Shown: positions 1-9,740, counted from the stretch's first letter. The stretch: 24,273 nucleotides of DNA from Paulinella micropora (GCA_009731375.1 BJOX01000018.1:1138181-1162453), one strand, 5' to 3'. Notes: generated from the letters alone by a model not told the origin. Made by a program: numbers and translations.

Positions 1-99
1 GGTCTTGAGGAGGACAAGGAAGAAGAGAAAGAAAAGGAAGCCGTTCAAGCCGTTAGTCCAAGTGTTTTGAGCACCGTAAGCTTGCGCAAGCTACAATGA
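1..99 (+). CDS. Possible 3'-terminal exon of an unidentified gene (partial)
   Basis: Frame 1 is open from the window edge to a TGA at 97-99. It encodes 32 residues, first strongly acidic/lysine-rich (EEDKEEEKEKE), then ending in SLRKLQ. The composition resembles a charged protein tail and differs from the simple repeats that follow. No domain is visible. The window edge cuts the 5' side, so the splice acceptor or start cannot be seen. An internal GTAAGC at 76-81 could instead be a splice donor, which would make this an internal exon. Function unknown. Confidence 0.3.
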   Translation, partial: GLEEDKEEEKEKEAVQAVSPSVLSTVSLRKLQ

Positions 100-271
100 T
101 GACATTGTATGAGGCCTAAACCCCCGCAGGGACCTAGCCCGGGCTATGCAACACTGGACGGCTATGATGGAATGCAGTCACCAATACAGACTAGAGGAAG
201 ATTATTAGATAGATAGATAGATAGATAGATAGATGGATAGATAGATAGATATCTATAGATAGATAGATAGA

Positions 272-311
272 TAACCTCTTGTTTGTCATCAAAGACGAGT
301 TTTTAAACCGG
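272..311 (+). repeat. Unique islet A, copy 1
   Basis: A ~40-bp non-simple sequence, AACCTCTTGTTTGTCATC through GAGTTTTTAAACCGG, embedded in GATA repeats. It matches 775-814 with only a few substitutions and matches the reverse complement of 1552-1592. It could be a former exon fragment carried along with microsatellite duplication. Its original function is unknown. Confidence 0.7.
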
Positions 312-336
312 ATAGATAGATAGATAGATAGATATT

Positions 337-391
<55 letters not shown>

Positions 392-416
392 GTAGGTAGG
401 TAGGTAGGTAGGTAGG

Positions 417-468
<52 letters not shown>

Positions 469-477
469 AAGATAGAT

Positions 478-531
<54 letters not shown>

Positions 532-661
532 TTAGATATATAGATAGATAGATAGATAGATAGATCGATAGATCGATAGATAGATCGATAGATAGATAGA
601 TAGGTAGATAGATAGATAGGTAGGTAGGTAAGTAGGTAGGTAGGTAGGTAGGTAGATAGAT

Positions 662-697
<36 letters not shown>

Positions 698-706
698 CAG
701 ATAGAC

Positions 707-744
<38 letters not shown>

Positions 745-774
745 TAGATAGATATAGATAGATTGATAGATAGA

Positions 775-814
775 TAACCTCCTGTTTGTCATCGAAGGCG
801 AGTTTTTAAACCGG
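775..814 (+). repeat. Unique islet A, copy 2
   Basis: Direct-orientation copy of the islet at 272-311, again followed ~100-130 bp downstream by a GGTA block. Its distance from the palindrome centre (~1170) is close to that of the inverted copy at 1552-1592. Confidence 0.7.
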
Positions 815-873
815 ATAGATAGATGGATGGATAGATCGATAGATCGATAGATAGATAGATAGATAGATAGATG

Positions 874-906
<33 letters not shown>

Positions 907-963
907 GTAGGTAGGTAGGTAGGTAGGTAGGTAGGTAAGTAGGTAAGTAGGTAGGTAGGTAGG

Positions 964-1083
<120 letters not shown>

Positions 1084-1106
1084 TACAGATAGACAGACAG
1101 ACAGAC

Positions 1107-1171
<65 letters not shown>

Positions 1172-1212
1172 TCTATCTATCTATCTCTATCTACCTATCT
1201 ACCTATCTATCT

Positions 1213-1275
1213 CTCGGGTGACGGGGTGGAATGGATGCCTATGTCCTCGGATATGCAGCGCTGATAGACCAAACA

Positions 1276-1277
<2 letters not shown>
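1213..1277 (+). repeat. Unique islet B, copy 1
   Basis: A ~65-bp non-simple segment within TATC repeats. It contains GGTGGAATGGATGCCTATGT and ends with GACCAAACATA. A diverged copy lies about 19.8 kb away at 21011-21072, also inside a TATC array. This makes it a dispersed microsatellite-associated segment. Confidence 0.6.
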
Positions 1278-1327
<50 letters not shown>

Positions 1328-1328
1328 C

Positions 1329-1413
<85 letters not shown>

Positions 1414-1455
1414 CCTACCTACCTACCTACCTACCTATTACCTATCAATCAATCA

Positions 1456-1535
<80 letters not shown>

Positions 1536-1595
1536 GCTGCATGATGGTAAGCCGGTTCAAAAACTCGGTTTCGAAGACGAACAGGAGGTCATATT

Positions 1596-1663
<68 letters not shown>

Positions 1664-1664
1664 G
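1276..1664. repeat. (TATC)n array with (CTAC)n block and inverted islet
   Basis: This TATC array mirrors the preceding GATA array. A CTAC block lies at 1410-1436 and an inverted copy of the ~40-bp islet at 1552-1592. Long open frames here encode only poly-(SIYL) and are artefacts of the repeat. Confidence 0.9.
1552..1592 (-). repeat. Unique islet A, copy 3 (inverted)
   Basis: Reverse-complement copy of islet A. It is the only copy open in both candidate reading directions. The + strand reads [14 protein letters not shown] and the - strand reads [13 protein letters not shown]. Copies 1 and 2 have a TAA stop in the + reading. I cannot tell which strand, if either, was coding. Confidence 0.6.
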
Positions 1665-1759
1665 GGGCCACGAGGACAAATATCTACGTGTATGTATGTA
1701 TGCATGTACGTGATGTATGTGATGTGATGTTTATAGGCCAATTTTTGTCTAAGTGTATG

Positions 1760-2470
1760 TTGCATGTTCTGCCCTTCCACTGCCTCACTATTGCCTTTTA
1801 TATCCTTCTACGACCTAACAATAGATTTTTGTGTTCTACCTTTTCTACCCTTGCATTTTATGTGCTTCCACTGCCTCATAATTGCCTTTTCACCCTTTAA
1901 CTTCCTTGCCAAGTCATTCTTTGTCCTTCACTGCCTTCATTTTACCTCTTTGCCCCTACACTGCTTCGGATTGCTTCATTCCACTGCTTTACTACTACCC
2001 TTTTGTCCTTCTACACTATTGCCTTTTATGTCCTTCCACTGCCTCACTATTACCTTTTTACCATTCCATTTCCTCACCAATTCCTTTTTTTCCTTCACTG
2101 TCTATCAACTTTTTCACATTGCCTCATTCCACTGCTTCACTTTTCCTTTGTTGTCCTTCTACAGCCTTACTATTGCCTTTTATGTCCTTCCACTGCCTCA
2201 CTATTACATTCTGCCCTTCAATTTCCTTGCCAAGTCCTTCTTTTTTCCTCATTGCCTTCATCTTACCTCTTTGCCCCTCCACTGCCTCACATTGCTTCAT
2301 TCCGCTGCTTCACTATTAACTGTTTGTCCTTCTAGAACCTCGCTCTTGCCTTTCATGTCCTCATCTGCTTCGCTGTTGCTTCATGTCCTCCCACTCCCCC
2401 GCCATTACCAATTCGTCCATCCACTGCCTCACTGATGCCTTTTTGTCCTCTGTTGCCTTATTATTGCCTG
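1760..2470. repeat. Degenerate pyrimidine-rich minisatellite
   Basis: Recurring motif CCTTCCACTGCCTCACTATT with TTTATGTCC spacers. A higher-order unit of roughly 150-170 bp starts near 1859, 2027 and 2180, each copy containing TTCCTTGCCAAGTC-like or TTCCTCACCAATTC-like text and TGCTTCATTCC. Open frames of 110-223 codons here are low-complexity Leu/Phe/Pro/Ser products without domain character, so I do not call a gene. Confidence 0.7.
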
Positions 2471-2605
2471 TGTTCTATGCAAATCATACCCGATGTCAAC
2501 TGCCGAAGCAGACAGCCTTTCCTTTTCCTCCCTTTTCTTTTGCTCTGGCTAAGAAAAAGCAACAGCAATAACTTTGATCAAGATGATAATGAATGATAAT
2601 GATGA

Positions 2606-2613
2606 TAATAATC

Positions 2614-2662
<49 letters not shown>

Positions 2663-2718
2663 TGATGATGATGATGATGATGATAATAATAATAATAATA
2701 ATAATAACAATAATAATA
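2606..2718. repeat. (AAT)n/(GAT)n microsatellite
   Basis: (AAT)n, then (GAT)n, then (AAT)n, directly abutting the 3' end of the minus-strand SINE copy 1. It may be the SINE tail, the target microsatellite, or both. Confidence 0.9.
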
Positions 2719-2985
2719 GTGCTTCTCTGTCAATGGCTGATGCATTTCTGCACATGCGCCTCCATCGTCTCACCCGTGAGGGGAGTACGAAGAATTGACG
2801 ATAAGCTCTAATGACACCCCCGCAAGGGCAGTTCCAACACTTCCAGACGGGCCGGTATGTTCAATGAAAATACTGGTCCAGACGGATCGGTATGTTCAAT
2901 GAAAATACTGGTGGCACCGACGGGAATCGAACTGGCGACAGGGCCCAGATGGTAGAACTTGACCACTGGGCTATCACGGTGTCCA
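2719..2985 (-). mobile_element. tRNA-derived SINE, copy 1
   Basis: A ~267-bp unit found three times in the window. Read on the minus strand, it starts at ~2985 with a tRNA-like head. An A-box-like TAGCCCAGTGG lies at 2963-2973 (reverse complement) and a B-box-like GTTCGATTCC at 2923-2932. The body holds two tandem copies of a 35-bp unit (2843-2877 and 2878-2912) and ends in ...GACAGAGAAGCAC followed by (TATTAT)n. A tRNA head with internal pol III promoter boxes is diagnostic of SINEs. It differs from copy 2 at only a few bases, mainly near 2744, so it is recent or was co-duplicated. It is non-autonomous, and a partner LINE lies next to it. Confidence 0.8.
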
Positions 2986-2986
2986 A

Positions 2987-3044
<58 letters not shown>

Positions 3045-3069
3045 GTAGCAGTAATAGTAGTAGTAGTAT

Positions 3070-3124
<55 letters not shown>

Positions 3125-3135
3125 CAGTAGTAGTG

Positions 3136-3210
<75 letters not shown>
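2986..3210. repeat. (AAT)n-(AGT)n-(AAT)n microsatellite between two SINEs
   Basis: A compound array: AAT, then a TAG/AGT block at ~3048-3135, then AAT. It joins the head of SINE 1 to the tail of SINE 2. Predicted poly-Ile, poly-Asn and poly-Ser frames are repeat artefacts. Confidence 0.9.
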
Positions 3211-3477
3211 GTGCTTCTCTGTCAATGGCTGATGCAAATCTGCACATGCGCCTCCATCGTCTCACCCGTGAGGGGAGTACGAAGAATTGACGATAAGCTC
3301 TAATGACACCCCCGCAAGGGCAGTTCCAACACTTCCAGACGGGCCGGTATGTTCAATGAAAATACTGGTCCAGACGGATCGGTATGTTCAATGAAAATAC
3401 TGGTGGCACCGACGGGAATCGAACTGGCGACAGGGCCCAGATGGTAGAACTTGACCACTGGGCTATCACGGTGTCCA
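3211..3477 (-). mobile_element. tRNA-derived SINE, copy 2
   Basis: Nearly identical to the copy at 2719-2985 and in the same orientation, including the doubled 35-bp unit and the tRNA-like head at the right end. It is bounded by (AAT)n on both sides, and only ~41 bp of AAT separates its head from the 3' end of the LINE. Confidence 0.8.
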
Positions 3478-3517
<40 letters not shown>

Positions 3518-3537
3518 GGCTTCCTCAGACTATAGCA

Positions 3538-6500
3538 TCAGATCCAGATCCTGGACAAATGCCTCCATTGGGTCACCGGGGTCAGCCGATCCCAACGCAT
3601 TGTCAGAACACCAACAGACATAGCAGCAACAGCAACAGCAGGGGCAGATGGGGGCTGTGAAGTGCATGAAGAGCTAGATGCGAGGGTGTTAGCTGAAGAG
3701 AAGAACTCGGAGACACTACGCTGCGCTCCCGAACCCCTCTCTCTAGCCAGGACGTCCACACTGCGCGGACGGCCGCGCCGCGCAACATCAACGTCACTTG
3801 GGGGAGAGGGTGGGACAGAAGCTGATGGAACCTCAGTGAGGTCAATCACCTCCTCGCCCCCATCCTCCACCCCAAGCTCCTCCCTTTTACCCTCCCTAGC
3901 AGACCAACACTCAGACACATATGATCCAAACAACACATCCAACTTTGGAGGGGGACGCAACGCTGTAACCCCTAACAACGCAGCAAGCCTAAAGTTACTG
4001 CGGAAGCGCGACTTCCCCTGAAAAAGCTTACAAAACAATCGTGATTGATCCACAGGCGACATATCATCCCAACCCTGCCGCACAGAGCCCTCCCGCTCCC
4101 GCCCAAGCAACACATCCTCCACCACAACCTCACCGCCTACGACCTCACCACCCTCCTCACTCCCTCCATCCCCCTCAGCACCCCCCACAGCCATGCCACC
4201 GAGCCTCTGCATACTCAGCAACAGCTGCTTACGTCTCCCCTCATGCATGGGGCAATCCCATAAGAAGTGCGCAAGGGACTCATTGACATCATCATGACAA
4301 CAGAAGCAGCGAGGGGACATGCCACTGACCAACTTGCTGCGGTACAACCGAAGGCGGTTGTTGCAGCTGAGCAACCTTCTCCGAAGCAGATTATAATGCG
4401 CATCATCAAGGGCTACCCATCTTGGGAACTCCTTAGTTCCAAAGACTTGTCTTAGGATGACTCGCAGGCCATCAGTAAGATCGCTGCCTGCCTCTCGCTT
4501 GTCCCACATCAGTTGCTGCACCATCTTGACGTCCTGCTGAAGGGCCCACTTGTCCACAGTCGAACACCAACCCTCGAGGTCCTTCTCTGAGCTATTTAGG
4601 AGCTCCTGAAGCCCTTGTTGTAGATCCATTGAGTCCCTGATAGCGCCTTCGGCCTCCGCAGTCCAGTCGGATTTGACTTGAGATGCGATGACAGGAAATC
4701 GCTTCTCCGGTAGAACACGCAGCCGTCCATAGAACTTCAGTTGCGCCGCCCGCCGCAAACGCTCCGCACTCAAAGAGCGCGCCAGAAAGAGTGTAATCCA
4801 CTTGCTTGTCTTAGGGCTGATGCCGAGAATCATCCTCATGGGGCGCAGCATTGCTGCCTCCAGCTTGGTGAGCTGCGATACGGGGGCACGCCAGACATCG
4901 AAGGCGTACTTCAGCTTGGCCCCCACAAGTTGATTCCAGCACATGAGACGATACCTAGCTTGTATCTCACCTGCACACCACAAAGAGTACCAACCTGCGG
5001 TGGCGACTTCAGTGACACGCGTAGCCCGCAGGGCCTGCTCCTTCCACTTCAGGTCGTCGGTGATAACCACTCCCAGGTACTTGTACTGACTGGTGACACA
5101 AAGCTTCTGGCCGCGAAACCACACCACGGGCTCACCTCGCTCCCTGATACTTGGTCGTTTCGCCTTGCTCGACGTGTAAATGGGCATGATTTCCGTCTTG
5201 CCGGGCTTCAAGTTGACTTCCAGCCGGTAATCTTCCGCGAACTTGGCCACAACATTGACCATCTTCTGGAGCTCGGTGCGACTGTGAGCGATGAGGGCCA
5301 CGTCGTCCGCGTATAGAAGTGCCTTGATGTCGTTCAGCCGCTTCACATCCGTGATCTTGAGGGCACTCGCCAGCCGATCACACAGCTCATCCATAAAGAC
5401 GTTGAAGAGTGTGGGAGAGAGAGGGGACCCCTGTTGGACGCCTACACCCTCCAGTACTTCGGGGGTGAGTGCTCCATCAACTAGCACTTGCGACGAAGTC
5501 TGCTCGTAGCACCTGCGTAGCGTGCGCCAGAACTTGCCCCTTACACCCAGCTTCCAGAGCCTCTCAAATAGGCCATCTCTCCAAACAGACGGGAAAGCCT
5601 TGCGTAGATCGACGAACAGGACATACGACTCCCGCTTCTGCTGCTGACGCCCCTTCAACCTCTGCCAAAGGGTAAAGACCTGATCCGTAGTGCGACGCCC
5701 CGGGCGGAAGCCTCCCTGCTCTGGACGTAGCTTATCCGGGCCATCCACGAAGAGCGTTAGACGAGTAGCTAATAAGGACAGATACAGCTTACCAAGGCAA
5801 CTAATAATCGAGATATCCCTCCAGTTGTCAGGATCCGTAGGATCCCCACCCTTGGGGATATTGACGATGATTCCCTTGCCCCAAGCTTTTGGAGTCCTCT
5901 CGGCTTCTCGAATCCAGTTGAAGTACTGCGTTAAGTAGCCATTGATGTAGGCGCCGCCATACTTGAGCATCTCGTTCTTCACTTTGTCCTCGCCACAAGC
6001 TTTGTGGTTATTCAGGGCACGTTGCCTTGCAAGGACCTCCTCTTGCGTGAACGGCTTGTCCAGCTCTTCGCAAGTGTCTTCACCTACTTCGTGCTCCTTC
6101 ATAGCCCGGGCCACCTCATCTCTGAAGCGATCGTTCCAGTGGAACTGCCGCTTAGCTTCGGCTTCCTCCCACTCCAGCGAGCCTGCTTCTGCACAGCACT
6201 CCACCACAACAGCCGCACTTGCCGGATTTTCCCGTGGCTTCACCGAATTTTTCCGAAATTCCTCCCACCGAGCGACCTTTTCCGGCAGCGTACACGCCAG
6301 TGAGCCATCCTCCCTTTGCACCGGCGCGGAGACCTTCGTTCTGCGTGCCCCGCCAAGCCGCTTCGCGAGTAGCCAAAAGCGCTTTGAGGATTGCTCGCGT
6401 TGACATTTGACCGCTTCTTCCTGCACTTGCTTGAAGGAGGCGGACTTCTTGGCCCGAGTTGCCTTCCGAATTTGCTTGCGGAGCCGTAGCCAATTCAGAC

Positions 6501-8640
6501 GGGCTTCCGCATTCGATTCATCCCTCCTGTATGCTGCGTAGGCCTCCCGGCGCTGCTGAATGAGCTCCTTTAGCTCCCCGTCGAACCAATTGTTGGTGAA
6601 ACGGGGTCGTATACATCTGGAGCCAAGGACCCGGTGCGCCGCCATTCGGAAGGACTGCGCCACTCGCTCGGTGACGTCATCTACCACCCGTTGGCTGTCG
6701 GCACCACCCGATAGGTCAAGCTCAGGCAGCTGATGCACTCCAAGCTTCTGTAGGCAATGCTGGAATACGTCATCGAACTTGTCGCGTAGATAATCGTCGC
6801 GTAGATAATCCAGCGCATCATTACCCGAGACACCAGCACCAATAAGCTTATCAACACGAAAGGACCTGTAAGGTTTCGCAGCCCGCTTTGGCCGGCGCTG
6901 GCCGCTCCACGTCAGTTCGGCCCATGCTGCCTTGTGGTCCGTATCAAGATCATCTTCGCATACTCCGAACTTTGCTCCAGATGCCAAGCCAGGCGACGCG
7001 CAGATGTAATCGAGGAGGTGCTTGCCTGTGCCCATGCCGCGCTGCTCACGCCGGGACCACCAGTAGGACCCTTCCACTGGGCACGAGAAGCCGCTCAGAT
7101 TTCGCAGGCCCGTAGCGACGAGGACAGCCGCGAGTCTCTTGCCGTTCTCCGAACGTACCGGTGCTCCCTTATCATCGACCTCCCCGTGCTGACCGACGAT
7201 GCCCTCCTCTTTTCGGCTGCATGCCGGCCCGAGCTTCGCGTTGGCATCCGCCACCGTGACCACAAGACCTTTGGCTCCAAAAAAAGCTATAGCTGCCTGC
7301 CAGGCCGCATACGCCTCTGACGACTCTTCTTCCTGCGTTTCCTGGGGAAAGTAGCCGTTGCCCACATAGATATCCTGAGCGCCGGTAACACCCGAGGCGA
7401 TACGCAGCCACACTTGCTGCCGGTGGTCGACGGGGGCTGACACCAGGTTGCAATACGGACCAAGGAAGTTAGCCACCGCGAATAGAACCCCACCCTTGCA
7501 GCGATTTTTCTCGCTGACCTCCGCAGGTTTTCCAAAAATCCGGAATCCATCCAGGCTGCATTTGGAAAGTTGCTTCTTGCCCATGCGGTGCTCCTGAGCC
7601 CCGATGACTAGCCAGCCCTCGTGCTTGTAGAATGATGCCCATTCCGCCGTGCCTACGTTGTCGTATCCCGTTTTACCCTGCCAGTTGTGACTCGCGACGA
7701 GTAGCTTGAAGCCGGTATCGAACTGCTTGGAGCGGTGCTTCTTGGCTCGTTTCCGGACCCGACGGCCGCGCTTGGCTTCCGCCCTCGTGCTGCCCCCCTC
7801 TGCAGGTGCTTGCGCAGGTTGGTCCCCCACTGCACTGGCCGCCGAATGCAGGGGCACCACATGCACATCAGCACACTCAGACACACACTTAGGTGCATCG
7901 GCAGCCAATTCCGAAGACACCACCTGCACATCATCGACACATTCTTCATGCAGAGGCAAGACGCGATATCCCGTCGCAGCTTCCTCCTTCCGGACCGCCG
8001 CTTCCCCACGCAGATGGATGCGAATAAGCCTTCGGACACGTTCCCTGTCCCTGAACCTGCGCCCAAGGGCCACATTGACCCCTCTGCCGAAGAATTTGAG
8101 ATGTTTGAGTTGCTGCAACGCCGTCTGCCTGCTGTCATCGTCCTCGTAGACCAGCTCCAGGTGACGAGACATTCGCTGGCCTTGCCACTCCATTACCGGG
8201 ACCACCAGACCAAGACCGCTCATTTTGGAGGCGATCTCCTGTAGATTGGCGCGTTCTGAGAGCCCCCAGACAATCAGATTACGCCCGTCCTTGTCGTACC
8301 GATCTACCCGCCGGTACCGTCGAGGCGGCGGTGCCATCTGCCATATAGCGCCGCTCGCCTTATGTTGAAGCGCCGACCCGTGTGCCAGGTTTGGGGAGGA
8401 AGGATGAGGCGCAGCTAAGATAGCCTCTCCACGTGGTTCAGGAATTCCGTCATATACGCGAGCCCTCATCCTCCCATCCTGGGACATCGGGCCAGAGCCC
8501 GTCGAAGAGGCATTCCCACGGGGATTGTCCAGGTCTTCGGCGATTCTACCTTGTCCCATAAGGGCCACAGTGGTAGCTCCGTGCTTCGCGTATTTGTAAT
8601 CCATTGAGAGTAGTAGACGGCCAATGTCGCTGGCCATCAC
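3538..8640 (-). CDS. LINE polyprotein: RRM-like N-terminus, APE endonuclease, reverse transcriptase, C-terminal zinc knuckle
   Basis: An uninterrupted 1700-residue ORF begins with two Met codons. Residues ~118-200 contain NLIVWGLSE and resemble the RRM-like RNA-binding part of LINE ORF1 proteins. Residues ~312-575 are an exonuclease-endonuclease-phosphatase nuclease that nicks target DNA: NWQGK, the catalytic Glu in IGAQEHR, VADANAKLG, LDYICAS and the terminal His in DTDHKAAW. Residues ~920-1150 are the reverse transcriptase: IVNIPKGG, GGFRPGRRTTDQ, FVDLRKAFPSVW, GVQQGSPLSP, and the catalytic LLYADDVALI at ~1110. Residues ~1443-1464 hold C-x2-C-x9-H-x4-C (CFCC...H...C), typical of LINE C-termini. 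An acidic tail with VIDLTE near 1596 looks like a SUMO-interaction motif (inference). No RNase H is seen. The lack of stops or frameshifts suggests recent activity. The clade is not assigned. Confidence 0.92.
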   Translation of the reverse strand: MMASDIGRLLLSMDYKYAKHGATTVALMGQGRIAEDLDNPRGNASSTGSGPMSQDGRMRARVYDGIPEPRGEAILAAPHPSSPNLAHGSALQHKASGAIWQMAPPPRRYRRVDRYDKDGRNLIVWGLSERANLQEIASKMSGLGLVVPVMEWQGQRMSRHLELVYEDDDSRQTALQQLKHLKFFGRGVNVALGRRFRDRERVRRLIRIHLRGEAAVRKEEAATGYRVLPLHEECVDDVQVVSSELAADAPKCVSECADVHVVPLHSAASAVGDQPAQAPAEGGSTRAEAKRGRRVRKRAKKHRSKQFDTGFKLLVASHNWQGKTGYDNVGTAEWASFYKHEGWLVIGAQEHRMGKKQLSKCSLDGFRIFGKPAEVSEKNRCKGGVLFAVANFLGPYCNLVSAPVDHRQQVWLRIASGVTGAQDIYVGNGYFPQETQEEESSEAYAAWQAAIAFFGAKGLVVTVADANAKLGPACSRKEEGIVGQHGEVDDKGAPVRSENGKRLAAVLVATGLRNLSGFSCPVEGSYWWSRREQRGMGTGKHLLDYICASPGLASGAKFGVCEDDLDTDHKAAWAELTWSGQRRPKRAAKPYRSFRVDKLIGAGVSGNDALDYLRDDYLRDKFDDVFQHCLQKLGVHQLPELDLSGGADSQRVVDDVTERVAQSFRMAAHRVLGSRCIRPRFTNNWFDGELKELIQQRREAYAAYRRDESNAEARLNWLRLRKQIRKATRAKKSASFKQVQEEAVKCQREQSSKRFWLLAKRLGGARRTKVSAPVQREDGSLACTLPEKVARWEEFRKNSVKPRENPASAAVVVECCAEAGSLEWEEAEAKRQFHWNDRFRDEVARAMKEHEVGEDTCEELDKPFTQEEVLARQRALNNHKACGEDKVKNEMLKYGGAYINGYLTQYFNWIREAERTPKAWGKGIIVNIPKGGDPTDPDNWRDISIISCLGKLYLSLLATRLTLFVDGPDKLRPEQGGFRPGRRTTDQVFTLWQRLKGRQQQKRESYVLFVDLRKAFPSVWRDGLFERLWKLGVRGKFWRTLRRCYEQTSSQVLVDGALTPEVLEGVGVQQGSPLSPTLFNVFMDELCDRLASALKITDVKRLNDIKALLYADDVALIAHSRTELQKMVNVVAKFAEDYRLEVNLKPGKTEIMPIYTSSKAKRPSIRERGEPVVWFRGQKLCVTSQYKYLGVVITDDLKWKEQALRATRVTEVATAGWYSLWCAGEIQARYRLMCWNQLVGAKLKYAFDVWRAPVSQLTKLEAAMLRPMRMILGISPKTSKWITLFLARSLSAERLRRAAQLKFYGRLRVLPEKRFPVIASQVKSDWTAEAEGAIRDSMDLQQGLQELLNSSEKDLEGWCSTVDKWALQQDVKMVQQLMWDKREAGSDLTDGLRVILRQVFGTKEFPRWVALDDAHYNLLRRRLLSCNNRLRLYRSKLVSGMSPRCFCCHDDVNESLAHFLWDCPMHEGRRKQLLLSMQRLGGMAVGGAEGDGGSEEGGEVVGGEVVVEDVLLGREREGSVRQGWDDMSPVDQSRLFCKLFQGKSRFRSNFRLAALLGVTALRPPPKLDVLFGSYVSECWSAREGKREELGVEDGGEEVIDLTEVPSASVPPSPPSDVDVARRGRPRSVDVLARERGSGAQRSVSEFFSSANTLASSSSCTSQPPSAPAVAVAAMSVGVLTMRWDRLTPVTQWRHLSRIWI

Positions 8641-9213
8641 CGCCGCGCCTCTTTACGCCGAGGAAAGCGCCCGTCCATGCAAATAGCATCGGCGGTATCT
8701 GCAACACACACTACACGCATTTCCGCCGGTGTCACTGGACGCTGCCGCGTCGCTTCGTGCCCTTCGGCGCCCGCCAGCACCCCCAGCGTCGCCAGAACCT
8801 GCCTCACGCACTACACACACTCTCCATCGCATCGCCAACGCCTCTACTCTCATGCCTTATGGACTTTCAGCTGCTCCTAACAATACACATCATGAGGTAC
8901 GGGTGTCCCCGAGTGGAGCCAGATCGGACGGCGTGCCGCTGAAACTCCTTCCCCCACGTGGGTATAGAAGGCGCGAACCTAGCGGTACCTATAGGGTCTT
9001 ACAGACAAGTATAGTAATCCCAGCCGAAGCTGCTCAGTTAGAAATGCAACGGTGGAGGGTGTGAATGCATGGGGCAAGGCACGGCAACGCAGCAAGGCAC
9101 TGGCAAGGCATTGGGACCGACTGAAGCCCCTCTCCAACGTGCGCTCATCATGTGTTCCAGTTAGGCAACCCCGAAGAAGCGAAGATAGGGAGGAGACAAA
9201 ACCCAGATAGGAT

Positions 9214-9301
9214 GAAGATAGGATTAACATGAAGCCGAAATGGAGCCGAGTTGGAACAGGTCAACTCAGCCCCATCTCGGCTCAATGTGAATCCTATCTT
9301 C
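9214..9301. repeat. Imperfect inverted repeat (hairpin) in LINE 5' region
   Basis: A 40-nt arm at 9214-9253 (GAAGATAGGATTAACATGAA at its start) pairs with 9262-9301, leaving an 8-nt loop. I count about 6 mismatches in 40. It lies in the presumed 5' UTR of the LINE. It could be a structured RNA element, a small foldback insertion or a hairpin precursor; nothing in the sequence chooses between these. Confidence 0.7.
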
Positions 9302-9373
9302 AACCCATCTCGGTACTGTTTCCTCCGAATGCTCACCTCAACAAGATCACCAAACCGGAACTGGAAGCCCCCA

Positions 9374-9516
9374 GGCATTTACTCGGCAGGAAATTCGGCG
9401 AAAATGGGCTAACCAGGAAACCAGACCCAAACCAACAGCCAAGAAAAACGAGCCAACCAACAATCCAACAGACAACCCCACAACCTGCCTGGCCGAACCC
9501 CTACCGAGTAAATGCC
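9374..9516. repeat. 17-bp inverted repeat with ~110-nt loop
   Basis: GGCATTTACTCGGCAGG at 9374-9390 and its reverse complement, with one mismatch, at 9500-9516. It lies between the hairpin and the 5' boundary of the LINE. Confidence 0.6.
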
Positions 9517-9630
9517 CAGTTGAGAGTTGCGCATATCCCGGTGACCGCCCTCCCCAAGCGGTCACCTTCGTGGGGAGAGGCCCAACCACCTCCTCTTCCC
9601 ATGGAGTGCCATCTTGTGCACCCCTCCAGA

Positions 9631-9672
9631 ATAATAATAATAATAATAATAATAGTAGAAATAGTAGTAGTG

Positions 9673-9740
<68 letters not shown>

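Larger units (their letters stand above)
3519..9630 (-). mobile_element. Full-length APE-type non-LTR retrotransposon (LINE) in an (AAT)n microsatellite
   Basis: A 6.1-kb minus-strand unit bounded on the left by (AAT)n (3478-3518) and on the right by (AAT)n (9631-9652). It holds one intact 5.1-kb ORF. The 3' UTR is only ~19 nt (3519-3537) before an (ATT)n tail. About 990 bp (8641-9630) lies upstream of the ORF and is taken as 5' UTR/promoter. It has no convincing gene but contains two inverted repeats. The exact 5' end is inferred from the flanking microsatellite, as no clear target-site duplication can be seen in repeat DNA. Target preference for TAA-type repeats is known for some LINEs, such as Dong. 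Confidence 0.75.

Noticed and set aside
1218-1900. Open frames encoding poly-(SIYL)
   Set aside because: Any stop-free reading of TATC repeats gives these. There is no non-repeat coding content.
1764-2435. 223-codon + strand frame in pyrimidine-rich DNA
   Set aside because: It lies in a degenerate minisatellite with a ~150-170-bp unit, the product is low-complexity Leu/Phe/Pro/Ser, and all three frames are similarly open.
2549-3290. Frames encoding poly-Asn, poly-Ile, poly-Leu or poly-Tyr
   Set aside because: Translation of AAT/AGT/GAT microsatellites plus SINE sequence.
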